Assembly: GCA_031550925.1 (NCBI GenBank)
Contig: JAVBOE010000019.1
Location: 1 to 23,167, forward strand
Direction of reading: 5' to 3'
Length of the DNA: 23,167 nt
DNA from: JAIRNF01 sp031550925
GTDB lineage: Bacteria > Bacteroidota > Bacteroidia > Bacteroidales > UBA932
The notes under the pieces were generated by a model, which saw only the letters and a program-made list of their open reading frames with translations, was not told where the DNA came from and did no database searches. Each line of letters opens with the position of its first letter. The first letter of the stretch is position 1. This document shows, piece by piece, positions 16,388 through 23,167 of the stretch. The position numbers and the translations under genes were made by a program.

Positions 16388-16464
16388 GATAATATTCTGA
16401 TAAACATTGCTATACATATAAATAATCGAGGGCACTTAAAGCTAAGTACCCCCGATTTCCTTTT
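16388..16464 (+). ncRNA. Possible small RNA with terminator hairpin
   Basis: A terminator-like hairpin is formed by 16424-16438 and 16443-16457 (13 of 15 pairs, loop AAGC), followed by TCCTTTT. No coding region ends here: pyrH starts 190 bp downstream on the same strand. A near-consensus -7 box (CAACTTTG, 16376-16383) would start a transcript near 16388 of roughly 75 nt. No known RNA family is recognised, so the call rests on promoter-like and terminator-like signals only. Confidence 0.3.
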
Positions 16465-16597
16465 AAACAATCAATAATCCAAAATCCAAAACTAGCACAA
16501 TTGCTACCCAAATTTAAAATAGATGTTGCAATAACTGTGCCACAGTTTTATTTGCAAAATAATTTCCTACAAAATCCGGTCTAAGCATACTATTTCT

Positions 16598-16629
16598 TTT
16601 GTTTTTATATGCCAGACTTTCTACCTTTG
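16598..16629 (+). promoter_or_regulatory. Promoter of pyrH (TTTG-20-TACCTTTG)
   Basis: The -33 box TTTG (16598-16601) and -7 box TACCTTTG (16622-16629) are separated by 20 nt, the expected Bacteroidota spacing. Transcription should begin near 16634, about 18 nt before the pyrH ATG. This is the best promoter in the window. Confidence 0.75.
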
Positions 16630-16651
16630 TTGTCAAACAAACAATAAAATA

Positions 16652-17362
16652 ATGGGTATTCAATATAAAAAGGTGCTTTTAAAGCTAAGCGGAGAAGCAT
16701 TACAAGGTGGTGGCCAGCAAAGTATAGATTCGGCAATACTCACACAATACGCCAACGAAATAAAACGAGTGGTTGAAAAAGGCGTACAGATGGGCATTGT
16801 TATTGGTGGTGGAAATATTTTTCGCGGACTTGGCGGCACTCAGCGTGGATTTAATCGTGTAAAAGGAGACCAGATGGGCATGTTGGCAACGGTTATCAAT
16901 AGCATCGCCATTCAGTCAGCGCTAGAAAGTGTGGGTGTTAAGGCTAAAGTACTTACATCTATCCGTATGGAACCTTTTGGCGAATACTACTCCAGCGCAA
17001 AAGCCATTGAATATATGAACGATGGCTATGTGGTTATTGTTGCCGGAGGCACCGGTAATCCTTTCTTCACAACCGATACGGCTTCGGCTCTACGTGGTGT
17101 TGAGCTTGGTGTTGAAGCGCTACTTAAGGGTACTAACGTTGATGGTGTTTATACCGCCGATCCAAAGAAAGACCCCAAAGCAACCCGTTTTGAGCGTATC
17201 AGCTTTGATGAGGTTTACGAACGTAATCTTCGTGTAATGGACTTGACTGCTTTTACGCTATGCAAGGAAAACAGCCTACCAATCGTAGTTTTTGATATGA
17301 ATAAGGAAGGTACGCTGGAACGATTGGTTATGGGCGAAAATGTGGGAACAATAGTAAGCTAA
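16652..17362 (+). CDS. pyrH: Uridylate kinase (UMP kinase)
   Basis: Cytoplasmic kinase of the amino-acid-kinase fold that makes UDP from UMP with ATP, an essential step of pyrimidine nucleotide synthesis. The 236 residues match the family length. Visible motifs are KLSGEALQGG (11-20), GIVIGGGNIFRGLGG (the UMP/phosphate loop), GDQMGMLATVINS and GNPFFTTDTASALRG. VDGVYTADPKKDPKA marks the nucleotide-binding segment. It is followed after 86 bp by frr, the conserved pyrH-frr order of most bacteria. Here frr also has its own -7 box. Confidence 0.98.
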   Translation: MGIQYKKVLLKLSGEALQGGGQQSIDSAILTQYANEIKRVVEKGVQMGIVIGGGNIFRGLGGTQRGFNRVKGDQMGMLATVINSIAIQSALESVGVKAKVLTSIRMEPFGEYYSSAKAIEYMNDGYVVIVAGGTGNPFFTTDTASALRGVELGVEALLKGTNVDGVYTADPKKDPKATRFERISFDEVYERNLRVMDLTAFTLCKENSLPIVVFDMNKEGTLERLVMGENVGTIVS

Positions 17363-17407
17363 CGCATAAAAATGTAAATTTCTTTTTCCAGTTCGTTCCT
17401 ATTTTTA

Positions 17408-17415
17408 TATATTTG
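17408..17415 (+). promoter_or_regulatory. -7 box of frr (TATATTTG)
   Basis: TATATTTG lies 33 nt before the frr ATG and gives a predicted leader of about 29 nt. A T-run near 17383-17387 stands in place of a clean -33 TTTG. It suggests frr can be transcribed independently of pyrH. Confidence 0.6.
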
Positions 17416-17448
17416 TAAAAAGACTGTAAACTGTATAACTACAATACC

Positions 17449-18012
17449 ATGGAGACTAAAGCAAAAGCAACTGTAGCAGCTACAAAAGATAAAATGCAAA
17501 AGGCGGTTGACTATTTAGAAACCGAACTTCAAGCAGTAAGAGCCGGCAAGGCCAACCCTGCTATGCTTAACAATATTAGCGTTGATTACTACGGAAATAT
17601 GACTCCGTTAACTCAAGTATCAAGCGTCAGCTCGCCCGATGCTCGTACTATTCTTATCCAGCCGTGGGAGAAAAATATGATTGGCCCGATTGAAAAGGCC
17701 ATATTAGCCGCTAACATTGGCTTTAATCCGCAGAATAATGGTGAAACTATTCGTATTAACGTACCACCTTTAACGGAAGAACGCCGTAAAGATTTGGTAA
17801 AACAGTGTAAGCAGGAGTGCGAAACAACCAAGGTTTCTATTCGCAATACCCGCCGTGATACGATTGAAGCTATTAAAAAGATGCAGAAAGACGGTCTGAG
17901 CGAAGATTTGGTAAAAGATTTTGAAGCCGAGGTGCAAAAAGTAACCGATGAGTTCAACAAAAAAGTTGACGCAATTCTAGAGAAAAAAGAAAAAGAAATA
18001 ATGACAGTATAA
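17449..18012 (+). CDS. frr: Ribosome recycling factor
   Basis: With EF-G it splits post-termination ribosomes into subunits. The 187 residues match the family. Hallmarks are the N-terminal helix with LETELQAVRAGKANPAML, the domain II segment ISVDYYGNMTPLTQVSSVSS, RTILIQPWEKNMIGPIEKAI, RINVPPLTEERRKDLVKQ, and the long C-terminal helices. It lies downstream of pyrH, and a palindromic terminator follows its stop codon. Confidence 0.99.
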   Translation: METKAKATVAATKDKMQKAVDYLETELQAVRAGKANPAMLNNISVDYYGNMTPLTQVSSVSSPDARTILIQPWEKNMIGPIEKAILAANIGFNPQNNGETIRINVPPLTEERRKDLVKQCKQECETTKVSIRNTRRDTIEAIKKMQKDGLSEDLVKDFEAEVQKVTDEFNKKVDAILEKKEKEIMTV

Positions 18013-18014
18013 AC

Positions 18015-18040
18015 AAGAGGGATGGTTAACCATCCCTCTT
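18015..18040. terminator. Bidirectional terminator after frr
   Basis: AAGAGGGATGG (18015-18025) and CCATCCCTCTT (18030-18040) form a perfect 11-bp stem with loop TTAA. It lies between the convergent frr and the DUF1266 gene and is flanked by A/T-rich DNA on both sides. Confidence 0.85.
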
Positions 18041-18046
18041 TACATT

Positions 18047-18781
18047 TTACCACTCATACATAACCCAAGGGCTATCATCGTCTTCTACTAGATAGCGGGT
18101 AACTTCGGCAAAGTCGTTAAAGTCGTCATAACTATTACCGCACCACAAAGCGCGCGCCAGCAGATAGCTCTTGCCATAATCTTCCCAATTATTAAACGAT
18201 TTACGCGCCATCCGAGCAATCTCGTCAATATAGGTCCATGCCTGCCCTTCGGTAATGTAGCCTGCCGTATAGCAAGAGCGGGCAACAAACGCAATGCGTC
18301 CATAATCGTAAGCATCACAGCCAACCAGAAAGTCTTTCTTAGGATTAGGAAACCACTCTTTAAACTCTTCTAGCGGAAGGACACTGTTTAGGTTTTCAAA
18401 ATATCCTGCTATCTCTCCGCCCCAATCATTCTTAGGCAGAAGAGTGGGGTTGCCGTTTGTTTTCAGGTATAGGTCGATAATATTATTGTACAACGTACGA
18501 AACCCCTCTTTGGTACGCGATTGTATAAACTCATGCGCTTCTTGCGAGCTATTTATTCTATACCACTTACGCATACTTTCTTTACATTGATTTACGTCTT
18601 TAGTAGCCAATAACGAATCGATGTAGAAGCTATTATGCTCACCAATAACCTGACTTAGCGAGATGCCAAACTGCAGTTCATCGGGCAGCGCATCGGTATC
18701 GGGATTTTCGATGAAGTATTCGTTCTCATCATCATATTCTTCTTCTTTCTTCTTGCCGGAAAACAAATTGAATAGTGCCAT
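18047..18781 (-). CDS. DUF1266 domain protein
   Basis: A cytoplasmic protein of 244 residues with no signal peptide. The segment DYGRIAFVARSCYTAGYITEGQAWTYI is the typical core of DUF1266 (about residues 159-185), followed by a helix and SYLLARALWCG (205-215). DUF1266 proteins, such as E. coli YbeR and YbeU, have no established function. The N-terminus has a charged low-complexity stretch (KKKEEEYDDENEY). It follows the AlkZ-like gene by 19 bp on the same strand and is probably cotranscribed. Its 3' end abuts the terminator shared with frr. Confidence 0.9.
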   Translation of the reverse strand: MALFNLFSGKKKEEEYDDENEYFIENPDTDALPDELQFGISLSQVIGEHNSFYIDSLLATKDVNQCKESMRKWYRINSSQEAHEFIQSRTKEGFRTLYNNIIDLYLKTNGNPTLLPKNDWGGEIAGYFENLNSVLPLEEFKEWFPNPKKDFLVGCDAYDYGRIAFVARSCYTAGYITEGQAWTYIDEIARMARKSFNNWEDYGKSYLLARALWCGNSYDDFNDFAEVTRYLVEDDDSPWVMYEW

Positions 18782-18800
18782 AGCTATACTATTTTGGTGG

Positions 18801-19862
18801 TTAACTTATATTGTATTGCTCAAACTTTGCTACTTCTTCTGCCAATGCGCCTTTTGCCGCTTTATCAAGCGTCCTAAACAGCTCTAATTCCGCTGTTGTT
18901 TTTTTACTTTTTACTGTCCTCTTCCACATACCAACTACCTGTCCGTTTACCATTACGGTAGGCTTGAATATACCATTGGTACTAATAACCTTTGAGTAGT
19001 TACCATGCTCAAAAATGTCTTTTCTGTCCTTATAGCTGACAACATACTCATCGAAAGCAGGCAGCAAATGTGCGATATTTTTGTCTATTTCAAATTTCTT
19101 GAAATCGTTGTTAAACCAGTAGGTGTAACCATCTATTTCTTCGCAGATAAAATCGGTCTTAATCATCTCCAACGCTTTTTTTGCATCGGTACCTGTTAAG
19201 CCCGACCACCATGTAAAATCTTGCAACGTAGCAGGAGCATGACTTGTAAAGAATCTTCGAGCAAGCTTCTCCAACGCCTTATCTTTATCAAACTTTTTAG
19301 GCGGGGCAACCAGCTCGTCTAATAAACGATACGTTTGCTTCTTATTTTTTATGGCACCGCTGCATATCATGCTCTCAATCTCCGCGTGAAACAGAATGTG
19401 TCCCAATACACGACCATCGGCAAGCTTAACTCCTGCACCGTCTAACACCTCTCCTATTTCTTCCTTTGTTAGATGAGCACCTCCCTCTAAAGCTTTCTGT
19501 ATAATAGGGTGCGACTTAGAGACCACTTTCTTATCCATCTCTAAGTATTTATCGTAGGTCGTTAGTATCTGCTTAACGCGAGGCCCCGTAAGCCGCATTA
19601 TCCAATGGATATCTTCTTTAGCTACAAAATGCCATGTGGGGCGCAAAATGTGAGTGCGAATTATATCGCCCTTACACAAGGCTGCTTCTATTTGCTTATT
19701 GGTAGAGTTAGGCAGGCGTGTACCAATAGCCCACTTTGCCATGTTGTAATCCTGAGCCTGCATGGCACCCATCCACGAAACAATCTCTTTGGGTGTTTTG
19801 AGCCGCGTTTGTATCAGCTGCTGATTTGCAAGACGAATGTGTGGTATTGATAGCTTTGGCAT
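18801..19862 (-). CDS. Winged-helix (HTH_42) AlkZ-like DNA glycosylase
   Basis: Member of the HTH_42/AlkZ-like family, tandem winged-helix proteins of which AlkZ and E. coli YcaQ (AlkX) unhook interstrand crosslinks or excise bulky alkylated bases. The catalytic-type Q-x-Q motif is visible as Q35-A36-Q37 in GAMQAQDYNMAKWAIGTRLP. The family hallmark IRTHILRPTWHFV follows, and TWWSGLTGTDAKKAL and DEYVVSYKDR lie in the C-terminal half. The 353 residues are normal. QxQ rather than QxD places it nearer AlkZ than YcaQ. Substrate is not proven; many Bacteroidota homologues are annotated only as winged-helix proteins. The promoter box is at 19931-19938. Confidence 0.88.
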   Translation of the reverse strand: MPKLSIPHIRLANQQLIQTRLKTPKEIVSWMGAMQAQDYNMAKWAIGTRLPNSTNKQIEAALCKGDIIRTHILRPTWHFVAKEDIHWIMRLTGPRVKQILTTYDKYLEMDKKVVSKSHPIIQKALEGGAHLTKEEIGEVLDGAGVKLADGRVLGHILFHAEIESMICSGAIKNKKQTYRLLDELVAPPKKFDKDKALEKLARRFFTSHAPATLQDFTWWSGLTGTDAKKALEMIKTDFICEEIDGYTYWFNNDFKKFEIDKNIAHLLPAFDEYVVSYKDRKDIFEHGNYSKVISTNGIFKPTVMVNGQVVGMWKRTVKSKKTTAELELFRTLDKAAKGALAEEVAKFEQYNIS

Positions 19863-19930
19863 GGTGTAAATACTTTTTACTTTGTGTATTGGGTCTATTA
19901 TTCAAGCCTGGTTGTTAAAATTTATACTTC

Positions 19931-19938
19931 CAAATATA
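19931..19938 (-). promoter_or_regulatory. -7 box of the AlkZ-like gene (TATATTTG on minus)
   Basis: CAAATATA on plus reads TATATTTG on minus, a perfect -7 box. Predicted transcription start is near 19926, giving a leader of about 63 nt. The -33 region would overlap the terminator hairpin at 19943-19969. Confidence 0.55.
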
Positions 19939-19942
19939 AACA

Positions 19943-19969
19943 AAAAAGAGCGGGACATCCGCTCTTTTT
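19943..19969 (-). terminator. Terminator of the DUF4136/OMP operon
   Basis: AAAAAGAGCGG (19943-19953) and CCGCTCTTTTT (19959-19969) form a perfect 11-bp stem with loop GACAT. It lies 27 bp after the stop codon at 19996 on the minus strand and ends in a T-run there. Confidence 0.85.
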
Positions 19970-19995
19970 CATTAATACGTTACAAATTGCTTTGT

Positions 19996-20652
19996 TTACA
20001 ATCCAAAGGTTGCTCCTATGCGAATTGCAACACCGCTAAGTCCGTTTATATCGAGTGCATCGTTTTGGTTGGTAGCAAAATTAAATCCTACAGCCACATG
20101 AAATCCAAAGAGGTGGCTGGGTGTAGGATAAATATTCACACCAAGTTCAGGTGATACGTAAAACCCCCAGTTATCATAATCTACTTCCAAATCTTGGAAA
20201 TATATCGTTTGTTCGCTGTAGTTAGCACCTATTTTCAAGGCTCCGTATGGAGCGAATATTTGTCCATTCATAAAGTCGTAGCGTATCAACGCACCGAATG
20301 GCAACTGGAACAACGAAGTTTGAGCATCGGTATTGATAGCGCCCGGATTGAATAAGTAACGGCTAGAGTTTGCCGCATAGCTATATGTTTGTCTATCTAC
20401 ATACTTATTGTTGGTGTGCCATGATGTAAACGCACCCACTGATACCTTTGGAGTTACGTAGTAACCAAATTCTATGTTCGAGCCCCAACCGCTGGTTTTA
20501 CTGGCAAAATCGCCAAATGGTACTGCTATCTGCCAGTCGCCGGTTAGATAGCTAGCCTTTCTTTCAGCTTCTTGTGCCTGCGACAGCAGCGGAGAAATGC
20601 ACAAGGCCAAAAGTAAGAATATTGATGAGAGTGTATATTTATTTGTTTTCAT
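19996..20652 (-). CDS. Outer-membrane beta-barrel protein
   Basis: Residues 1-26 form a signal peptide ending LLSQAQ. The mature part is a run of amphipathic beta strands with aromatic girdles, for example GSNIEFGYYVTPKVSVGAFTSW, GALIRYDFMNGQIFAPYGALKIGANY, GFYVSPELGVNIY and FGFHVAVGFNF. It ends in VAIRIGATFGL, with hydrophobic alternation typical of an outer-membrane insertion strand. About eight strands fit the 218 residues, so an OmpA/OmpW-like small barrel is likely. Function is unknown. It follows the DUF4136 lipoprotein by 51 bp on the same strand and shares its terminator. Confidence 0.87.
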   Translation of the reverse strand: MKTNKYTLSSIFLLLALCISPLLSQAQEAERKASYLTGDWQIAVPFGDFASKTSGWGSNIEFGYYVTPKVSVGAFTSWHTNNKYVDRQTYSYAANSSRYLFNPGAINTDAQTSLFQLPFGALIRYDFMNGQIFAPYGALKIGANYSEQTIYFQDLEVDYDNWGFYVSPELGVNIYPTPSHLFGFHVAVGFNFATNQNDALDINGLSGVAIRIGATFGL

Positions 20653-20703
20653 AATTCTATATTTTTAAAATATTTAAATACTAGCAGTCCTTACATTCCG
20701 CCG

Positions 20704-21345
20704 TTATTTCTTTAAATAGGGTGACTGAGCAAATGCCTGGTCAATACCTTCAAGCGCTCTGTCTACATTCGTAGTAGAACTGTAATCATCCAAAACACCA
20801 CCTATGTATGTACTCCAAACCGAGAAATATTTACCCGAAGAATCCGGATTATTCATGTCAATCAGCTCACCTAAAATGGCTCCTGTACTGTAAGCATAGT
20901 ATGTTACAGGGTACCAAGGATAGTAGCCAGGAGTGTAACAGTCGCAGCAACCCCACCAGTAGCATGGGTCGTACCATCCCCAATAGTAGTAATCCCACCA
21001 GTAGTATCCGGTAACAATGTTAACATTCTTAGCTCCGGATAGCTGAAGAGTTAAGTCGCCCTTGCCTGAAACTACGGTATAGCCGGCGCTTTGCAGCTTA
21101 GCCTTAAACTCGCCTATCAGCTTTTGAGCGTTAGCATCAGTCCAAACTTGAGGAGTAGTAGCATCATTGTTAATTATCAATATGCTATCAGACACGTGAA
21201 CAGTAGTGTAATTGCTAAAATTTGTACCATCCTTATAGTCTGTTTGAACAAAGAATTTCCCGTCCAATTCGCCAAGATCGGGAGATTTGGTGCAGGATAC
21301 AGTAAACATTAAAACCGCTCCCAGCAAGAGAATAAATTTTTTCAT
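20704..21345 (-). CDS. DUF4136 lipoprotein with aromatic/Cys-rich insert
   Basis: Predicted lipoprotein: signal peptide with lipobox TVS-C and C18. The DUF4136 pattern is seen in FFVQTDYKDGTNFSNYTTVHV near the N-terminus and ALEGIDQAFAQSPYLK at the C-terminus. Residues 114-152 (20890-21006) are extraordinarily rich in Tyr and Trp, with four Cys at 128, 133, 134 and 136 (segment YDPCYWWGCCDCY). Related DUF4136 proteins have a shorter Tyr/Trp/Pro stretch at this place. The family has no known enzymatic role; a cell-envelope location is implied. It is the first gene of an operon with the outer-membrane barrel gene. No consensus -7 box was found upstream. Confidence 0.9.
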   Translation of the reverse strand: MKKFILLLGAVLMFTVSCTKSPDLGELDGKFFVQTDYKDGTNFSNYTTVHVSDSILIINNDATTPQVWTDANAQKLIGEFKAKLQSAGYTVVSGKGDLTLQLSGAKNVNIVTGYYWWDYYYWGWYDPCYWWGCCDCYTPGYYPWYPVTYYAYSTGAILGELIDMNNPDSSGKYFSVWSTYIGGVLDDYSSTTNVDRALEGIDQAFAQSPYLKK

Positions 21346-21507
21346 AGCGTTTAATTTTAATTTTAATACTTATTTACTTTGATTTGATAGTTCTCATTTC
21401 TGAACTTTATAAACGGTATTACCAAAAAAAAGTTCAATCGCAGCCGATTTTTGCTAAATTTAACTGACAATCAGCTAAATAATACAATTTAATTAGCACT
21501 TAATACA

Positions 21508-21560
21508 AAAAATGGGTGGATATAGCATTGCATATTGCAATGCTATATCCACCCATTTTT
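21508..21560. repeat. Perfect 25-bp hairpin between divergent genes
   Basis: 21508-21532 and 21536-21560 are exact reverse complements (25 bp) with the 3-nt loop TAT. It has A-run and T-run flanks like a bidirectional terminator, yet no gene ends here; both neighbours start away from it. It could end antisense transcripts, insulate the two promoters, or be a mobile repeat. Confidence 0.8.
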
Positions 21561-21571
21561 ACCTCCTGTTC

Positions 21572-21592
21572 GGCTAAATTTGTAATTTAGCC
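21572..21592. repeat. 9-bp hairpin with TGT loop, REP-like
   Basis: GGCTAAATT (21572-21580) pairs perfectly with AATTTAGCC (21584-21592) around TGT. The apical core TT-TGT-AA is the same as in the hairpin at 23056-23076. Confidence 0.6.
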
Positions 21593-21630
21593 ATTCAGTA
21601 AATATGAATTATAAATTCGTAAAATAACAT

Positions 21631-21653
21631 AAGCGGCATTGCAAATACCGCTT
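21631..21653. repeat. 10-bp imperfect hairpin
   Basis: AAGCGGCATT (21631-21640) pairs with AATACCGCTT (21644-21653) with one C-A mismatch and loop GCA. It shares the GCATTGCA core with the 25-bp hairpin nearby. Confidence 0.5.
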
Positions 21654-21727
21654 AACAAGGGAAAAAGGGCAGAAAATCCGTACCGAGCAACATAAACCTT
21701 GTAATAATTTTAAAATTAACTGTGAAA

Positions 21728-22336
21728 ATGAGTAACAAAATCAATATGAATACGCTACGTAAAATAGTCACTGTTTTTATATTTATACATTTAAGCGGGT
21801 ATATGCACGCGCAAAAAATATGTCCCGATGAATCGGTGAAAGTAGATAAAAAGAAGATAAAACAGTGCAAGAAAACAGTAGATAAAATTAACTTTATGCA
21901 ATTGAAGTGTGATACTGTCTTACATAATGATGCTCTTTTTAAAGCCATTTATTTCGATGAACAAGGGCAACTGAGAAAATATTTTCTTAAACGAACTGTT
22001 ACTGACGGAGCTCATGACAATGTAACCATGTGTGCTTATTATAATGACAAAGGGAGTCTTGTTTACTTTTCTTTCAATGGTAGCGATAACTGTGAAGTTC
22101 ACAGTGAATACTACTATGTGCATAATGGGCAGATTTTAGATTTTATGTGTTGGGCAGATTATAGTTGTGAAGAATTAGGCAACAAAAAAGATACACGCCC
22201 TGTTGTAGGAAGTCTGTTAATCAGGACAGTTGAATGGGATTGGACACTTACAAATTTCATCCGCAGTAATACTCTTTTGGAAATATTAAAAAGTAACAAA
22301 TGTGGTGCATATGGAGAATTTTCCTATATTAAATAA
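21728..22336 (+). CDS. Exported protein of unknown function
   Basis: Not recognised. A signal peptide is seen in NTLRKIVTVFIFIHLSGYMHAQ, with cleavage likely before the Gln. The mature protein is Lys-rich at first (KVDKKKIKQCKKTVDK) and has seven Cys, suggesting disulfides in the periplasm. The middle has hairpin-like repeats, YFDEQGQLRKYFLKR and YYNDKGSLVYFSF, a YxDxxGxL pattern seen in many secreted Bacteroidota proteins, some of them immunity-like. Possible starts are GTG 21722, ATG 21728 and ATG 21746; the ATG at 21728 is given, and 21746 would give the neatest signal peptide. The next gene overlaps its end, so the two are probably cotranscribed and translationally coupled. Confidence 0.75.
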   Translation: MSNKINMNTLRKIVTVFIFIHLSGYMHAQKICPDESVKVDKKKIKQCKKTVDKINFMQLKCDTVLHNDALFKAIYFDEQGQLRKYFLKRTVTDGAHDNVTMCAYYNDKGSLVYFSFNGSDNCEVHSEYYYVHNGQILDFMCWADYSCEELGNKKDTRPVVGSLLIRTVEWDWTLTNFIRSNTLLEILKSNKCGAYGEFSYIK

Positions 22337-23012
22337 CACACTAACTATATACCTGTCAAAACAAACGAAAGTACGACAGATATTAACACTGAAATACAAA
22401 GAAAGTATAATCCTAACAATTGTATTTTTCTTCTTTGTTTCTTGTACACACAAAAAACCTCATTACACTCTTGCATACAAAAGTGTAACCCATATAGAAA
22501 GCAGGACAAACCTATATTTTGGGATGACCGCAGATAGTTGTGCCATGTGGCGAGACGTTTCCGAACGTATTCTTGTTGAAAACCTTCCCCTCGATTCCAT
22601 TGCCATAACAAGAATGATGATTGACTATGTCGACAGTGTTACTAATGGATTTAAGCCGGAAAGCAAAAGCCCCTATTTGGAATATTACAGAATCACATTC
22701 TACAAATCTACTTTCGGCATTCGCCGGTACTTTAAAAACCTAAGCAACAATGTCCGTTACCGCAACAGTGAACTTCCCACAGCCATTGGGCGTGATTATG
22801 TCGGTGCAATTACTTTCCTTCGCAATATTCAAGAGAGAAGCGAATGGAATATAAAAATAGACCGTCCAAACGGCACATTCGATGAGATGGGCTTGGCACG
22901 GACAGATGACTACTATTTGGAAAAGACACATGACAGTATAAATATCGGTACTATGTTGGACGAATCCGACGAAGTATTAAAATATTACAAAAAGACAAAA
23001 TTCAAAGAATAA
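22311..23012 (+). CDS. Putative lipoprotein of unknown function
   Basis: Not recognised. A hydrophobic stretch followed by FFFFVSC resembles a lipoprotein signal peptide (IILTIVFFFFVSC), which would leave the mature protein starting CTHKKPHY. The body has conserved-looking stretches (YRITFYKSTFGIRRYFKNLSN, GAITFLRN) but no family could be named. Start choice is uncertain: the ATG at 22311 overlaps the preceding gene by 26 bp and puts about 32 residues before the hydrophobic segment, long for a lipoprotein; a CTG at 22389 would give a normal signal length. Its Ser, Asp and Tyr content resembles the upstream gene product, and both being exported suggests a functional pair. Confidence 0.7.
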   Translation: MENFPILNNTLTIYLSKQTKVRQILTLKYKESIILTIVFFFFVSCTHKKPHYTLAYKSVTHIESRTNLYFGMTADSCAMWRDVSERILVENLPLDSIAITRMMIDYVDSVTNGFKPESKSPYLEYYRITFYKSTFGIRRYFKNLSNNVRYRNSELPTAIGRDYVGAITFLRNIQERSEWNIKIDRPNGTFDEMGLARTDDYYLEKTHDSINIGTMLDESDEVLKYYKKTKFKE

Positions 23013-23055
23013 AATGCCAGCCACCAACTCACAGCCTCGCTTTCCCCCTGCTGGC

Positions 23056-23076
23056 GCGCGCGTTTGTAACGCGTGC
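23056..23076. repeat. GC-rich hairpin with TGT loop, REP-like
   Basis: GCGCGCGTT (23056-23064) pairs with AACGCGTGC (23068-23076), one G-T wobble, around TGT. The last eight bases of the window (23160-23167, CACGCGTT) are the reverse complement of 23068-23075, so a second copy may begin at the edge. Confidence 0.55.
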
Positions 23077-23167
23077 CAATAACAAGCACTAGCAATGTTT
23101 GAAAGCTATAAAATACAAGCTTATTGAGAATAATATTGGAGCATAATATGGTTAATCGACACGCGTT

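Larger units (their letters stand above)
21346..21727. other. Divergent intergenic region with three hairpins
   Basis: The gap between two divergent genes contains no reading frame of note. Its left part is AT-rich with an A8 run near 21425-21432. From 21508 to 21653 three hairpins follow one another, described separately. A -7-like TAAATTTG (21575-21582) is buried in the second hairpin and could drive the right-hand genes with a leader of about 140 nt. Confidence 0.55.

Overview
The window looks like a chromosomal segment of a member of the Bacteroidota, most likely order Bacteroidales. The evidence is the promoter type (TAnnTTTG -7 boxes ahead of several genes, no clear Shine-Dalgarno sequences), several lipoprotein and secreted-protein families typical of the phylum (DUF4136, DUF3829-like, an Asn/Thr-rich secreted protein) and moderately AT-rich DNA. 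A finer placement cannot be supported from sequence alone.

Layout. 1-6240: an AT-rich leader, a secreted low-complexity protein, valS on the opposite strand behind a perfect 22-bp bidirectional terminator, then two secreted or lipoprotein genes on the plus strand, each with its own promoter. 6240-12774: four minus-strand genes: an LtaS-type sulfatase-fold phosphoglycerol transferase, a probable two-gene operon (unknown membrane-anchored protein followed by a pentapeptide-repeat protein), and mutS. 12775-15456: a large inverted-repeat element separates mutS from a plus-strand run of a SAM-hydroxide-adenosyltransferase homologue, mazG and a nucleotidyltransferase. 15457-16651: a gene-poor 1.2-kb scar. 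It holds the last ~50 codons of a chloramphenicol acetyltransferase gene, cut off at a GC-rich hairpin, followed by a patchwork of intergenic repeats including G-quadruplex motifs on both strands. 16652-18012: pyrH and frr in their classic order, each with a promoter. 18047-19862 (minus): an AlkZ-like winged-helix protein followed by a DUF1266 protein. 19996-21345 (minus): DUF4136 lipoprotein followed by an outer-membrane beta-barrel protein, ending in a good terminator. 21346-23167: a cluster of three hairpins, then two overlapping genes for unknown exported proteins, then a GC-rich hairpin and part of what may be a second copy at the window edge.

Most of the coding content is housekeeping: translation (valS, frr), nucleotide metabolism (pyrH, mazG) and repair (mutS, alkZ-like). 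The less ordinary material is between the genes: a 28-bp inverted repeat carrying four copies of an 8-mer, a tandem degenerate octamer, REP-like hairpins with a shared apical core, and the resistance-gene remnant. No tRNA, rRNA, CRISPR array, intact transposase or defence system was recognised. The best candidates for something undescribed are the two-gene cassette at 21.7-23.0 kb between REP-like hairpins, the membrane-protein/pentapeptide pair at 8.4-10.0 kb, and the SAM-hydrolase homologue that seems to lack the family's catalytic triad.
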